This document shows positions 15,528 through 24,622 of a stretch of 42,535 bases of DNA, in pieces. The translations under genes were made by a program, and so were the position numbers. Within the stretch, counting starts at the first letter, position 1. Each line of letters begins with the position of its first letter. The stretch comes from an uncultured Ruminococcus sp. (GTDB taxonomy: Bacteria > Bacillota > Clostridia > RUG12999). Under the pieces are notes generated by a model that saw only the letters and a program-made list of their open reading frames with translations, had not been told where the DNA came from and did no database searches. Location: NCBI GenBank assembly GCA_902784805.1, contig CACZWD010000003.1:1-42535 (forward strand). The letters are read 5' to 3'.

Positions 15528-16610
15528 ATGAAAAACGAAAAAATCCCTGCCGTCATTGAAAAAAGCTTTAAAAACACTGTTTGGTGCAAGGAAATTTTAG
15601 AAGGAATAGGAAAACATAATTTTTTTGATATCGGAGAAAACGGCTTTTGCAATCTTGAAGAAAACTCCGTCATATTGATTATAGGTTCGTCAAATTATTT
15701 TTTAAATTCAAATATAAACGAATGTATGCGGCATAATTTAAAAGCTGTTGTTGTCGGAACCGATTTTAACGATTCCGCTCATAACATTAGCTGCGTTGTT
15801 GTAGATAGGGCATCGGCAACCTTCAGAGCCGTAAAATATTTCAGTCTGCTTGAAAAATTACCCATAGCGCTTTTTGGAATATCAAGATATTCAAGCTCGG
15901 ATTTAAGTAAAAAGGAAGCATTTAAAAAAGCAAGCGCGGCGTTATCGCTTGATTTTTCGGAAGATGATATATATTATTTTGATGAAGGCAGCGTTAAATG
16001 TACCATGACTTTTTTGAAAAACGCCAAAAAATATAAGTCGGTTATATGCTCAAACGATTATTTCGCGACAGCGCTTGTATATTATGCGGCGCATGCCGGG
16101 ATAGCCGTACCCGATGATTTAATTATAATGGGATACGGAAATTCACCGATAGGCGAAAAAGTGCGCCCTTCTCTTTCGACGGTAGCTCCCAAATACCGTC
16201 AAATGGGTATTCAGGCAGCTAAAATATACTCATATCTGATGGCAAATAAAGATGTTAATTCGGTCAATGTTTTTGTGGATTATGATATAATAATAAGAGA
16301 AAGCACAGGTAAAGCGGAAATTATAAAAAAAAGCAGTCAACTCATGGATAATTTTCTTCCTTGTCACAGCAGTATGTTTAATGATGATTTTATAAGCAAA
16401 ATTACAGCTCTTGACGCGGTCATTTACAATGCTGACGAAACCACAATGAAAATTTTACGCGGGATCGTTAATGATATTTCATATGCCAAGCTTGCCGAAA
16501 CGCTTTTTCTTTCAGATACGGCGTTAAGATACCGGTTAAACAAAATTTTTTCGATGACTTATTGCAGTTCCCGAAAAGAGTTAAAAGAACTTCTGCAAAT
16601 TATTTTTTGA
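15528..16610 (+). CDS. Transcription regulator: LacI-type sensor domain with a C-terminal helix-turn-helix
   Basis: The 360-residue product is mostly a periplasmic-binding-protein fold of the LacI/GalR sensor type (about 30-280): VILIIGSSNYF, VVVDRASATFRAVKYF, SVICSNDYFATALVYYA, VPDDLIIMGYGNSPIGEKVRPSLSTV and a final IIIRES. The N-terminus has no LacI helix-turn-helix. Instead the last 60 residues (AKLAETLFLSDTALRYRLNK, then SSRKEL) look like a LuxR/GerE-type helix-turn-helix. Sensor first and DNA-binding domain last is unlike LacI and also unlike AraC-type XylR, which has two helix-turn-helix motifs. It diverges from the nine-gene operon and probably controls it by binding a sugar-like ligand. 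GAGAGG lies 12 bases before the start. Confidence 0.82.
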   Translation: MKNEKIPAVIEKSFKNTVWCKEILEGIGKHNFFDIGENGFCNLEENSVILIIGSSNYFLNSNINECMRHNLKAVVVGTDFNDSAHNISCVVVDRASATFRAVKYFSLLEKLPIALFGISRYSSSDLSKKEAFKKASAALSLDFSEDDIYYFDEGSVKCTMTFLKNAKKYKSVICSNDYFATALVYYAAHAGIAVPDDLIIMGYGNSPIGEKVRPSLSTVAPKYRQMGIQAAKIYSYLMANKDVNSVNVFVDYDIIIRESTGKAEIIKKSSQLMDNFLPCHSSMFNDDFISKITALDAVIYNADETTMKILRGIVNDISYAKLAETLFLSDTALRYRLNKIFSMTYCSSRKELKELLQIIF

Positions 16611-16623
16611 GAAAGGAAATATA

Positions 16624-17478
16624 ATGGATATTGTTTTAAAAAATGAGTTTCTTACAGTAAAAATCAATTCACGCGGAGCAGAGCTTCACAGCATAAAAAA
16701 AGGGGATACCGAATATATCTGGCAGGCTGACCCCGAGGTATGGGGCAGCAGCGCGCCTGTTCTTTTTCCGATATGCGGGCGGCTTAAAGACAATGCGTAT
16801 AATTATAAAGGCAAAGAATACAAGCTTAATCCTCATGGATTTGCGAGAAATCTTGATTATAGGACGGAAAAGCTTACGGAAACCGAAGCTCTGCTTTCGG
16901 CGGAAGCCAATGAAGAAACACGGAAGGTTTATCCTTTTGAATTTAAGTTTTTTGTTGGTTTTAAGCTTTGTGAAACCAAGCTTAAAATTACATATTCGGT
17001 ACAAAATATATCGGGCAGCCGAATATATTTTTCTTTCGGAGGACATGAGGGCTATGCCTGTCCGGAAGGCGCGGAAGAATATTCGGTTGCGTTTCCAAAA
17101 GATACCGCTTTAACACGCCATATGTTAAGCGAAGGCTTTTTCAACGGAAAAACCGAGAGTATTGAGCTTGAAAACGGCGAATTAAAGCTCCGTTACGATG
17201 AGTTTGAAAAATGCACATATATTTTTAAAACCTTGTGCTCGGACAGTGTAATTTTACATAATAAAGATAATTCAAGGCGTATCAGAGTAAGCTTTGAAAA
17301 AGATATAAAAACCCTTGCGCTGTGGACGCTGCGTGGCAGAAAATACGTTTGTATAGAGCCATGGTGGGGAACATCTCAAAACGAAAGCTTTAACGGGAGT
17401 TTTGACAAAAAGGACGGTGTTGTTTCGCTTGACGCGGGCAAAACCTTCACGCGTACTCACTGCATAGAAATTCTTTAA
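16624..17478 (+). CDS. LacX-like aldose 1-epimerase family protein
   Basis: The 284-residue protein has the galactose-mutarotase fold. Visible features are NSRGAELHSI, the ICGRLKDNAYNYKG segment, the conserved NPHGFARN (His at about 72), SFGGHEGYACPEG, and a late CIEPWWG motif typical of the LacX branch. Enzymes of this fold interconvert alpha and beta aldoses; LacX-type members have poorly defined sugar or sugar-phosphate substrates. It begins 13 bases after the regulator stop behind GAAAGGAAATATA, so the two are co-transcribed. Its place beside the sugar-acid operon suggests preparation of the sugar substrate. The stop codon overlaps that of the convergent ABC-F gene by four bases with no terminator between. 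Confidence 0.85.
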   Translation: MDIVLKNEFLTVKINSRGAELHSIKKGDTEYIWQADPEVWGSSAPVLFPICGRLKDNAYNYKGKEYKLNPHGFARNLDYRTEKLTETEALLSAEANEETRKVYPFEFKFFVGFKLCETKLKITYSVQNISGSRIYFSFGGHEGYACPEGAEEYSVAFPKDTALTRHMLSEGFFNGKTESIELENGELKLRYDEFEKCTYIFKTLCSDSVILHNKDNSRRIRVSFEKDIKTLALWTLRGRKYVCIEPWWGTSQNESFNGSFDKKDGVVSLDAGKTFTRTHCIEIL

Positions 17479-19397
17479 GCGTTATTTAATTTAGCAAGCT
17501 CCGTTTCGGCTTCGTCAAGAGCAAAAAAGGTTTCGTCATATTTCTCGGTGAGCTTTTCGATTTTTTCGTTAATTTCCATCATTTTTGTATAATCGGTGGC
17601 AACATCGGGTTTTTCAAGCTGCGTTTTAAGCTCCGAAATTTCTTTTTCAAGCAAAGTGAGGTTTTCCTCACTTTTTTTTATTGTGCTTTCAAGCTTGCGC
17701 TTTTTTTTGGCGTATTCTTTTTGAGCGAAATATCTTGTATCTCCGCCGCTTTTTGGCAAAGAATCGGTTGTTTTTTCGGTTGTGGGAGCGGCACTTGCCG
17801 ATTTTTCAAGATAATAATCGTAACCACCGTCATACCTTTTAATTCCGCCGTCCGACATTTCAATTATTGAATTTGCGAGTTTGTTTATAAAATACCGGTC
17901 GTGGGATATAACGAACATTGTTCCGTCATATTCCGAAAGAGCCTTTTCAAGCACTTCCTTTGATGCAATATCAAGATGGTTTGTCGGCTCGTCAAGCATA
18001 AGAAAATTATATCCGCCAAGCATCAGCTTTATGAGCGCGACACGGGCTTTTTCACCGCCGCTTAATGAATCTATGGTTTTTAAAACGTCCTCACCAAAGA
18101 ACATAAACGCGGCGCAGGCACTGTAAATTTCCGTAAGACTAAGCTTCGGAAAATCATTTTGTATTTCTTCGAGTATTGTATTCTGGGGTGTAAGCCCGGC
18201 ACCTGTCTGGTCGTAATATCCTATATCTACATTTGTACCGAAATTAAAACTGCCGCTGCTTGGCTGAAGCTCTCGCAAAAGAATTTTAAAAAGTGTGGTT
18301 TTTCCGCAGCCGTTTGAGCCGAGGAGAAAAATACGCTCACAGCGCCTTATGTTTAGATTTACGTTTTTAAAAACAGGTTCGCTTCCAAAAGATTTTGACA
18401 GGTTTTCGGCAAAAAGGACATCATTTCCGCTGCTTCTTTTCGGTTTAAATGAAAAATGTATCGTTTTTTGTTCCGTAGGCGCCGCTTCAAAATTTTTTTC
18501 AAGTCTGTCAATTATTTTTTGTTTGCTTTCGGCGGTTTTTATGTTTTTTTCTCTGTTCCAGCGTTTTTGCTGTTCGATAACAGCTTTAAGGCGCGCAATT
18601 TCCGCAGTTGTATTTTCATACACCCGTGACAGATAAAGATTTTGTTCCTCTTTAAGCTTGGCGTATTTGGTGTAATTACCTTTATAGCAGGCAAGCTTTC
18701 CGTTTTCAAGCTCCATTGTTCTGTTTGTGACTTTATCAAGAAAATATCTGTCATGAGAAATAACAATAAGACCGCCGTCGTAAGTCGAAAGATACTCTTC
18801 AAGCCAGCGTACCGAGGCAATATCAAGGTGATTGGTCGGTTCGTCAAGAAGCAGAAGGTCGGGTTTCTCAAGCAAAAGCCCGGCAAGCAGAAGCCGTGTA
18901 CGCTCACCGCCGCTTAAAGTATCAATCGGATATGAAAATTCTTCTTCGTTAAAGCCAAGACCCAAAAGAACGGAACGCACCCTGCTTTTATATACATAAC
19001 CGCCTTCTGCCGCAAATTTTTCTGTAAGCTCCGCCTGCTTTGCGATAAGAGAACTGCGGTCCCCTTCGCCTGTTTCGAGAGAAAGAACAATATCTTCAAG
19101 CTCCTGTTCTGTTTTTTTCAGAGGTTCAAAAACTTTAAGCATTTCACTTAAAACCGTATTTTCTGAGGAAAATGAGCTGTTTTGTTTCATATATCCGACT
19201 TTAACGTTTTTACCTATATAAAAATTTCCGCCATCGCTCGGCTCTTCGCCGGAAATAACTTTAAAAAGCGTTGTTTTGCCGGCACCGTTTGAGCCGACAA
19301 ACCCCATTTTATCGTGTTCGGCAATTTCAAATGAAACATTTTCAAATATTATATTTGTTCCGTAAGATTTTGACAAATTACTTGCAGTTATAAGCAT
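17475..19397 (-). CDS. ABC-F family ATPase (ribosome-associated)
   Basis: I set the start at ATG 19397 because CGGAG lies eight bases upstream; a GTG at 19406 is in frame. The 640-residue product has two ABC domains: Walker A GSNGAGKTT and GSNGCGKTT, signatures LSGGERTR and LSGGEKAR, and Walker B LLLLDEPTNHLD and FLMLDEPTNHLD. A charged linker (about 235-315) and a C-terminal coiled coil (about 560-640) follow the YdiF/Uup plan. ABC-F proteins have no membrane domain. They act on the ribosome, easing stalled translation or protecting from antibiotics. The linker does not allow a specific resistance call, so a housekeeping translation factor is most likely. It is a single gene with its own promoter. 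Confidence 0.93.
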   Translation of the reverse strand: MLITASNLSKSYGTNIIFENVSFEIAEHDKMGFVGSNGAGKTTLFKVISGEEPSDGGNFYIGKNVKVGYMKQNSSFSSENTVLSEMLKVFEPLKKTEQELEDIVLSLETGEGDRSSLIAKQAELTEKFAAEGGYVYKSRVRSVLLGLGFNEEEFSYPIDTLSGGERTRLLLAGLLLEKPDLLLLDEPTNHLDIASVRWLEEYLSTYDGGLIVISHDRYFLDKVTNRTMELENGKLACYKGNYTKYAKLKEEQNLYLSRVYENTTAEIARLKAVIEQQKRWNREKNIKTAESKQKIIDRLEKNFEAAPTEQKTIHFSFKPKRSSGNDVLFAENLSKSFGSEPVFKNVNLNIRRCERIFLLGSNGCGKTTLFKILLRELQPSSGSFNFGTNVDIGYYDQTGAGLTPQNTILEEIQNDFPKLSLTEIYSACAAFMFFGEDVLKTIDSLSGGEKARVALIKLMLGGYNFLMLDEPTNHLDIASKEVLEKALSEYDGTMFVISHDRYFINKLANSIIEMSDGGIKRYDGGYDYYLEKSASAAPTTEKTTDSLPKSGGDTRYFAQKEYAKKKRKLESTIKKSEENLTLLEKEISELKTQLEKPDVATDYTKMMEINEKIEKLTEKYDETFFALDEAETELAKLNNA

Positions 19398-19416
19398 AAA
19401 AATCACTCCGGAAAAT

Positions 19417-19445
19417 ATTTTAGCATATTAATGTTTATATGTCAA
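19417..19445 (-). promoter_or_regulatory. Promoter of the ABC-F gene
   Basis: On the minus strand TTGACA (19445-19440) and TAAAAT (19422-19417) are separated by exactly 17 bases, about 20 bases before ATG 19397. It stands back to back with the yicC promoter. Confidence 0.8.
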
Positions 19446-19497
19446 TATTTTAAAAGAGTGTAAAAATATATTTTTTAAAAATAAATGTAAAAATTAT

Positions 19498-19526
19498 TTG
19501 ACAAATTAAAGGCAGTTTGGTATAAT
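19498..19526 (+). promoter_or_regulatory. Promoter of the yicC-remA-gmk housekeeping run
   Basis: Perfect TTGACA (19498-19503) and TATAAT (19521-19526) with a 17-base spacer, 36 bases before the chosen yicC start. It may drive much of the following co-directional run, where no terminator is visible until after tyrS. Confidence 0.88.
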
Positions 19527-19561
19527 ATTATAAGATAGCTATAATAATGGGGAGATTACAT

Positions 19562-20440
19562 ATGATAAGAAGCATGACAGGATATGGAAGAGGAGAATAT
19601 TTAAGCCGTATTCAAAAAATTGTTGTTGAAATAAAATCTGTCAATAACAGGTATAATGACATAAATATCAGAGTTCCGAGAACATGTCTTTTTCTTGAAG
19701 AAAAAATCAGAGAAGAAATGGCAAGGTTTACATCGCGCGGCAAGATAGACGTTTTTGTTTCGATTGAAAGATATTCGGATGAAAACAGCATTGTAAATGC
19801 CGATGTTTCGCTTGCTGAAAAGTATTGTGAAGCTGTTAAGCTTATCTGCGAAAAAACAGGGCTTCCGTTTGACCTTACGGGAAGCAGGTTGGCGAGAGTA
19901 CCCGATATTTTATGTATCGAAAAAGAAGAAGCTGACCGGGATAAGGTCTGGAACGATGTTTTGCCTGTTCTTGAAGCCGCCGGAGAACAGTATAAGGCAA
20001 TGCGCGAACGTGAGGGTGAGAGAATTTGCGGAGTTTTAAATGAAAGAATCGGCGTCATAGAAGATACGGTAAAAGAAATTACAAAGCGTATGCCCGAAAT
20101 TGTTGAAGAATACAGAAAGCGTCTTTATGAAAAAATAGCCGAAATACTTGAGGATAAATCAATTGATGAGAGCAGGCTGCTTACCGAAACGGCGATTTTT
20201 GCCGATAAGGTTTCAACAGATGAGGAAACGGACAGGCTTTTTTCTCATATTGCTGAATTTAAATCAATGCTTAAAAGTAAGGAACCTGTCGGCAGGCGTA
20301 TGGATTTTTTGATTCAGGAAATGAACCGTGAAACAAACACAATAGGCTCAAAATGCAATGATATTGAAGCCGCTAAAATGGTTGTTGATATTAAAGCCGA
20401 AATTGAAAAAATAAGAGAACAAATACAAAATATAGAATAA
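19562..20440 (+). CDS. yicC: YicC/YloC-family endoribonuclease
   Basis: ATG 19562 is chosen because GGGGAG lies seven bases upstream and the family starts with MIRSMTGYGRG; the in-frame ATG at 19547 overlaps that site. The 292-residue product has the N-terminal YicC domain (SMTGYGRGEY, EIKSVNNRYNDI) and the C-terminal DUF1732 domain ending in MNRETNTIGSKCNDIEAAKM, close to the universal tail. YicC and YloC are metal-dependent endoribonucleases involved in RNA turnover. It is the first gene of the conserved yicC-remA-gmk-rpoZ cluster, 15 bases before remA. It looks intact and of normal length. Confidence 0.95.
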   Translation: MIRSMTGYGRGEYLSRIQKIVVEIKSVNNRYNDINIRVPRTCLFLEEKIREEMARFTSRGKIDVFVSIERYSDENSIVNADVSLAEKYCEAVKLICEKTGLPFDLTGSRLARVPDILCIEKEEADRDKVWNDVLPVLEAAGEQYKAMREREGERICGVLNERIGVIEDTVKEITKRMPEIVEEYRKRLYEKIAEILEDKSIDESRLLTETAIFADKVSTDEETDRLFSHIAEFKSMLKSKEPVGRRMDFLIQEMNRETNTIGSKCNDIEAAKMVVDIKAEIEKIREQIQNIE

Positions 20441-20455
20441 GATTACGGAGGAAAT

Positions 20456-20728
20456 ATGAAGCTTATAAATGTTGGTTTTGGAAATCTTGTATCTTCTGAC
20501 AGAGTTGTTGCCATTGTTGGTCCCGAATCCGCTCCGATAAGGAGAATGATACAGGAAGCGAGAAAACAGGCAATGCTTATTGATGCGACTTATGGCAGAA
20601 AAACGAGAGCCGTTCTGATAACGGACAGCGATCATATAGTTCTTTCGGCTTTGCAGCCTGAAACTCTCGGATACAGAGCGGTAGGCAAGGACCCGATTGC
20701 AGAAACGGAGGATTATGATGAAAAATAG
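20456..20728 (+). CDS. remA: RemA-family regulator (DUF370)
   Basis: The 90-residue product matches RemA over its whole length: [42 protein letters not shown] and [13 protein letters not shown]. In Bacillus subtilis RemA is a DNA-binding protein that forms ring-like oligomers and activates matrix and osmoprotection genes. In most Clostridia the role is unstudied. ACGGAGG lies just before ATG 20456. The 3' end overlaps the guanylate kinase gene by 11 bases, the gene pair also found in Bacillus. Confidence 0.93.
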   Translation: MKLINVGFGNLVSSDRVVAIVGPESAPIRRMIQEARKQAMLIDATYGRKTRAVLITDSDHIVLSALQPETLGYRAVGKDPIAETEDYDEK

Positions 20729-21323
20729 AGGCTTGCTTATCGTTTTTTCAGGACCTGCCGGTACCGGAAAAGGCACGGTATGCAAGGAATTTTTAAAACA
20801 TAATTCCGATTCGGTGCTTTCCGTTTCAGCAACAACACGTGCTCCGAGACCCGGTGAAACCGACGGAAAAGAATATTTTTTTGTATCCGAAAAAGAGTTT
20901 AAGAAAATGATAAATGAAGACGGTTTTCTTGAATACGCTTCTTTTTGCGGAAATTATTACGGAACACCGAAATATAAGGTTGAGGAAAAGCTTGAGGCGG
21001 GTTTGAATGTTATTCTTGAAATAGAGGTTCAGGGAGCTATGCAGATTAAACAAAAAGTGCCTGGCGCTGTTTTTGTTTTTATTGCTCCTCCTTCAAAAGA
21101 AATATTGCGCGAGCGCATAGAGGGCAGAGGAACCGAAACGCAGGAAATTATTGATAAACGTATGAAAATTGCTGAAAATGAATTAAAGCAGATAAAAAAT
21201 TACGATTATGTTATTGTAAACGATGAAGTCGAAAAAGCTGTAAAAAGCTTTGAAGATATAAAAAATGCCGAAAGATGTAAGGTATTGAGAAATATGAATT
21301 TTATTCAGGAGGTATGTAAATAA
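20718..21323 (+). CDS. gmk: Guanylate kinase
   Basis: ATG 20718 ([20 protein letters not shown]) follows ACGGAGG with a six-base spacer, better than ATG 20697 or 20715. The 201-residue enzyme phosphorylates GMP to GDP. It shows the P-loop [10 protein letters not shown] at about 10-19, the GMP-binding [33 protein letters not shown] and the lid region RGTETQEII. It overlaps remA at its start and rpoZ at its end (TAATG), so translation of the three genes is coupled. Nothing is unusual. Confidence 0.96.
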   Translation: MKNRGLLIVFSGPAGTGKGTVCKEFLKHNSDSVLSVSATTRAPRPGETDGKEYFFVSEKEFKKMINEDGFLEYASFCGNYYGTPKYKVEEKLEAGLNVILEIEVQGAMQIKQKVPGAVFVFIAPPSKEILRERIEGRGTETQEIIDKRMKIAENELKQIKNYDYVIVNDEVEKAVKSFEDIKNAERCKVLRNMNFIQEVCK

Positions 21324-21703
21324 TGCTTAAACCGCCAATTAATGATTTGGTAGAAAAAATAACGGATGAGCTCGGAGATGAGCTTGGCGCGGAGCTTGGG
21401 AACAGATACAGCCTTGTTCTTGCGATTGCTAAAAGGGCAAGAGTAATTGCTTCAACAGAAGGAAAGGCTAAAGAAAAAGAGCCTGTTACCTTTGAAACAA
21501 GGCTGAGTGACAGGTACCGTAAAACAAAAGAAATTATTAAGCCTATTCATAAGGCAATTGATGAATTTGAAGATAACACCATTGAAGTGTATCATAGGTC
21601 GCCGGAGGAAATGAAATCGGAAGAAGCCACACTTGATAAAAATGATATGGATGATAAACCTTCGTATATACCGCCCATAAGCTTCCTTAATGATGATGAA
21701 TAA
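21323..21703 (+). CDS. rpoZ: RNA polymerase omega subunit (extended)
   Basis: The 126-residue product begins like omega ([13 protein letters not shown], then NRYSLVLAIAKRARVI) and stabilises the beta-prime subunit of RNA polymerase. The gene position after gmk is canonical. It is longer than the usual 65-90 residues: an acidic TDELGDELGAELG insert interrupts the N-terminus, and an acidic tail of about 75 residues follows the core. The PVT segment is present (EPVTFETRL), but the stretch normally reading like ALEEI is replaced. The start ATG overlaps the gmk stop as TAATG. Confidence 0.85.
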   Translation: MLKPPINDLVEKITDELGDELGAELGNRYSLVLAIAKRARVIASTEGKAKEKEPVTFETRLSDRYRKTKEIIKPIHKAIDEFEDNTIEVYHRSPEEMKSEEATLDKNDMDDKPSYIPPISFLNDDE

Positions 21704-21724
21704 TTTTTTAACGAGGTAAACCCG

Positions 21725-24139
21725 ATGAAAATAGCTGAGGTCATAATAAATACCGAGGTCCGCAGCCTTGACAGGATATATCATTATATTGTACCGGATA
21801 ACCTTGACGCTGAAATCGGTATGCGTGCCGAAGTCCCCTTTGGACTCGGCAATAGGACGGATATAGGCTATATTGTCGGCTTTGTCGAATGCTCGCCTTT
21901 CGATAATCTTAAAAGAATAAAAAAACTAATTGATAAAAAGCCTGTTATATCCGAGAAAGGCATTGAGCTTGCAAGACATATAAGACATATGTGCCTTTGC
22001 TCAATGTCTGAAGCGTTCAGGCTTCTTTTGCCGCCAAGGATTAACTTTAAATTTGAAAAAATTGTTTCTCTATGCGATTATGCAAGTGAGAATTTTACGC
22101 CTTTACAAAATAAAATTATAGAAACGCTGAAGTCGGCGGGTGGAAAAGCAGAACTTAAAAAGCTTCTGGAAAGCTGCGGTATAAAATCGTCATCGGTTGT
22201 AACCTCTCTTTCTGAAAAAGGTATTGTTAAGGTTACGGAGAAAGCTGTTGGCGGAACAAAAGAAATACAAAGAAAAAAAGTTTTTCTTGCGGTACCGCCT
22301 CATCAGGCGGCTGTTGAAGAAGGTCTTGGAAAAGCAATGCGAAAGGCTCTTGATATGCTGACAGAGTATGATTCCATGCTGCTTTCCGAGCTTATTGAAT
22401 ACGCGGGTTGCTCCGCTGCCTCAATAAAAGCGCTTGAAAAAAAGGGACTTGTTGAAGTAAAAGATGTTACGGTAAGGCGAAATCCGATTAAGACAGAGTA
22501 CCCGGCTTCAAAAGCGCTCCCTCCGACAGATGAGCAAAAAAAAGCGATTGATGATTTAAAAAAAGCTGTTGACATTGGCAAGGTTAGCGAACATTTGCTT
22601 TTCGGTGTTACCGGGAGCGGAAAAACGGAGGTTTTTTTGCAGGCGGTTGATTACGCTTTATCAAAAGGGAAAAACGCTGTAATTCTTGTTCCGGAAATAT
22701 CTCTTACTCCTCAAATGACGCGCCGTTTTGCCGAGCGCTTCGGCGACAAAGTCGCTGTTCTTCACAGCGGGCTTTCTCTTGGTGAAAGGTATGATGAGTG
22801 GCAAAGAATTAAAAACGGCGAGGTTTCCGTTGCTGTCGGAGCGCGGTCCGCAATTTTTGCTCCTTTTGAAAATATAGGGCTTATTGTAATTGATGAGCAG
22901 CATGAAGATACTTATAAATCCGAAAACAGTCCAAGGTATGACGCGAGACTCGTTGGGCGTTTCAGAGCATGGCAAAACAAATGCCCCGTAGTCTATGCTT
23001 CGGCAACGCCTAAAACAGAGTATTTTTATAGTGCCCTGGAAGGTAAAATTAACCTTATTGAGTTAAAAAAAAGATATAATAATTTGGATATGCCCGAAGT
23101 TATCATCGCTGATATGACGGCGGAGCTTGCGAAAGGAAATCGCAGTGTTTACAGCTCGGCAGCAATAACAGAGCTTAAAAAAAATCTTCAAAATGGCGAA
23201 CAGAGTATTGTTTTTCTTAACAGACGTGGTTTTTCGACCTTTGTTTCATGCAGAGTTTGCGGTTATGTGGCAAAATGCCCTAATTGCAGCGTAAGCCTGA
23301 CATATCATAGCAAGAATGAGCTTTTAAAATGCCATATGTGCGGATATACGGAAAAAAACCCTTCGGTATGTCCCGCCTGCGGCAGTAAATATATAAAATA
23401 TTTTGGAACAGGGACACAAAAAGCGGAAGATGAGCTATATAAAATTTTTCCGAATATATCGGTAATCCGTATGGATGCGGATACGACTTCGCATAAATTC
23501 TCGCACGAAAGGCTTCTTGATGAATTTAATGATAAAAAAGCCGATGTTCTTCTGGGAACGCAGATGATAACAAAAGGTCTTGATTTTAAAAATGTCACTT
23601 TGAGCATCGTTCTTGCCGCCGATACTCTTTTAAACACAGGCAGTTACAGAGCGTCCGAAAAAGCTTTTTCACAGCTTGTTCAGGTCTGCGGCAGAGCAGG
23701 CAGAGGCAGTAAAAAGGGCAGATGTGTTATTCAGACGTATGAACCCCAAAATAAGGTTATTGCTTATGCCGCAAAGAACAATTATAAAGGCTTTTTTGAA
23801 AATGAGATAAAATCGAGAATGCTTATGGATTATCCGCCGTTTTCAAGGATAGTGCAAATTCTTATTACGGGCGATGATGAAATAAAGACAGGTGAATACG
23901 GTATGAGGGCAGAGGCTTTTTTAAGAAATCTGCTTGATAAGCGAGAAGGTCTTTGCAAAGCCTTTTTCGGGCTTTCGCCGGCGCCTGTATTTAAAATAAA
24001 AAACAAATACCGTTACAGAATAATTTTGAAAACAATTTGGGACGATGAAATATACAATGTGCTTGAAAGTTTATATAATAAGCATATTGATGAAAAAACG
24101 CCGTTCACGCTTGAAATTGATATAGATACAGCAGGCTGA
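21725..24139 (+). CDS. priA: Primosomal protein N' (PriA helicase)
   Basis: The 804-residue 3'-5' DNA helicase restarts stalled replication forks. The N-terminal 3'-DNA-binding domain and winged helix occupy about 1-240. The helicase core has Walker A GVTGSGKTE (about 294-302), motif II DEQHEDTYKS, and later motifs GTQMITKGLDF and QVCGRAGRG. A zinc region at about 510-550 has eight cysteines in CxxC pairs (CRVCGYVAKCPNC, CHMCGY, CPACGS). Length and order are normal. ATG 21725 follows ACGAGG. The coaBC gene that separates rpoZ and priA in Bacillus is absent here. Confidence 0.96.
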   Translation: MKIAEVIINTEVRSLDRIYHYIVPDNLDAEIGMRAEVPFGLGNRTDIGYIVGFVECSPFDNLKRIKKLIDKKPVISEKGIELARHIRHMCLCSMSEAFRLLLPPRINFKFEKIVSLCDYASENFTPLQNKIIETLKSAGGKAELKKLLESCGIKSSSVVTSLSEKGIVKVTEKAVGGTKEIQRKKVFLAVPPHQAAVEEGLGKAMRKALDMLTEYDSMLLSELIEYAGCSAASIKALEKKGLVEVKDVTVRRNPIKTEYPASKALPPTDEQKKAIDDLKKAVDIGKVSEHLLFGVTGSGKTEVFLQAVDYALSKGKNAVILVPEISLTPQMTRRFAERFGDKVAVLHSGLSLGERYDEWQRIKNGEVSVAVGARSAIFAPFENIGLIVIDEQHEDTYKSENSPRYDARLVGRFRAWQNKCPVVYASATPKTEYFYSALEGKINLIELKKRYNNLDMPEVIIADMTAELAKGNRSVYSSAAITELKKNLQNGEQSIVFLNRRGFSTFVSCRVCGYVAKCPNCSVSLTYHSKNELLKCHMCGYTEKNPSVCPACGSKYIKYFGTGTQKAEDELYKIFPNISVIRMDADTTSHKFSHERLLDEFNDKKADVLLGTQMITKGLDFKNVTLSIVLAADTLLNTGSYRASEKAFSQLVQVCGRAGRGSKKGRCVIQTYEPQNKVIAYAAKNNYKGFFENEIKSRMLMDYPPFSRIVQILITGDDEIKTGEYGMRAEAFLRNLLDKREGLCKAFFGLSPAPVFKIKNKYRYRIILKTIWDDEIYNVLESLYNKHIDEKTPFTLEIDIDTAG

Positions 24140-24152
24140 GAGGAGAAAAAAT

Positions 24153-24608
24153 ATGTCTGTGCGCAAAATAATTACAATCGGAGATGAAATTCTTTCAAAA
24201 AAAAGTCATCCGGTGACAAATTTTGATAAAAGGCTTCATTCACTTATTGATGATATGGTTGAAACCATGCAAAAGTACGAAGGAGCAGGGCTTGCCGCCG
24301 TGCAGGTCGGAATACTTCGCAGAGTAGTGGTAATTGATGTGGGCGAGGGGCTTATCGAGCTTATTAACCCGGAAATCATTTCGACAAAAGGCTCGCAGTA
24401 TGGAGCGGAAGGCTGCCTCAGTGTGCCCGGTAAACACGGAGATGTTGAAAGACCTATGGAGGTAACTTTTAAAGCATATGACCGTAACGGCAATGAATAT
24501 ACGAAAACGGTAAGCGGTCTTTTCGCAAGGTGCGTATGTCACGAATGTGACCACCTTGACGGCAAGCTTTATGTTGAACTTGCGGATAATATTGTCGATA
24601 ACGAATGA
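24153..24608 (+). CDS. def: Peptide deformylase
   Basis: The 151-residue metalloenzyme removes the N-formyl group from new proteins. All three family motifs are present: GAGLAAVQVG (about 44-53), EGCLSVPG (about 85-92) with the metal-binding Cys, and HECDHLDG (about 130-137) with the two metal-binding His and catalytic Glu. AGAGGAG precedes ATG 24153, 13 bases after priA. It is followed at once by fmt, the classic formylation and deformylation pair. The protein is at the short end of the family but complete. Confidence 0.96.
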   Translation: MSVRKIITIGDEILSKKSHPVTNFDKRLHSLIDDMVETMQKYEGAGLAAVQVGILRRVVVIDVGEGLIELINPEIISTKGSQYGAEGCLSVPGKHGDVERPMEVTFKAYDRNGNEYTKTVSGLFARCVCHECDHLDGKLYVELADNIVDNE

Positions 24609-24622
24609 TTTGGAGACGAACA

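Noticed and set aside
17475-19397. Antibiotic-resistance ABC-F protein
   Set aside because: Linker and motifs do not single out a resistance subfamily, and no resistance context or mobile element is nearby.
20697-20717. Earlier guanylate kinase start at ATG 20697
   Set aside because: It would overlap remA by more than 30 bases and lacks a ribosome-binding site; the ACGGAGG spacing fits ATG 20718.
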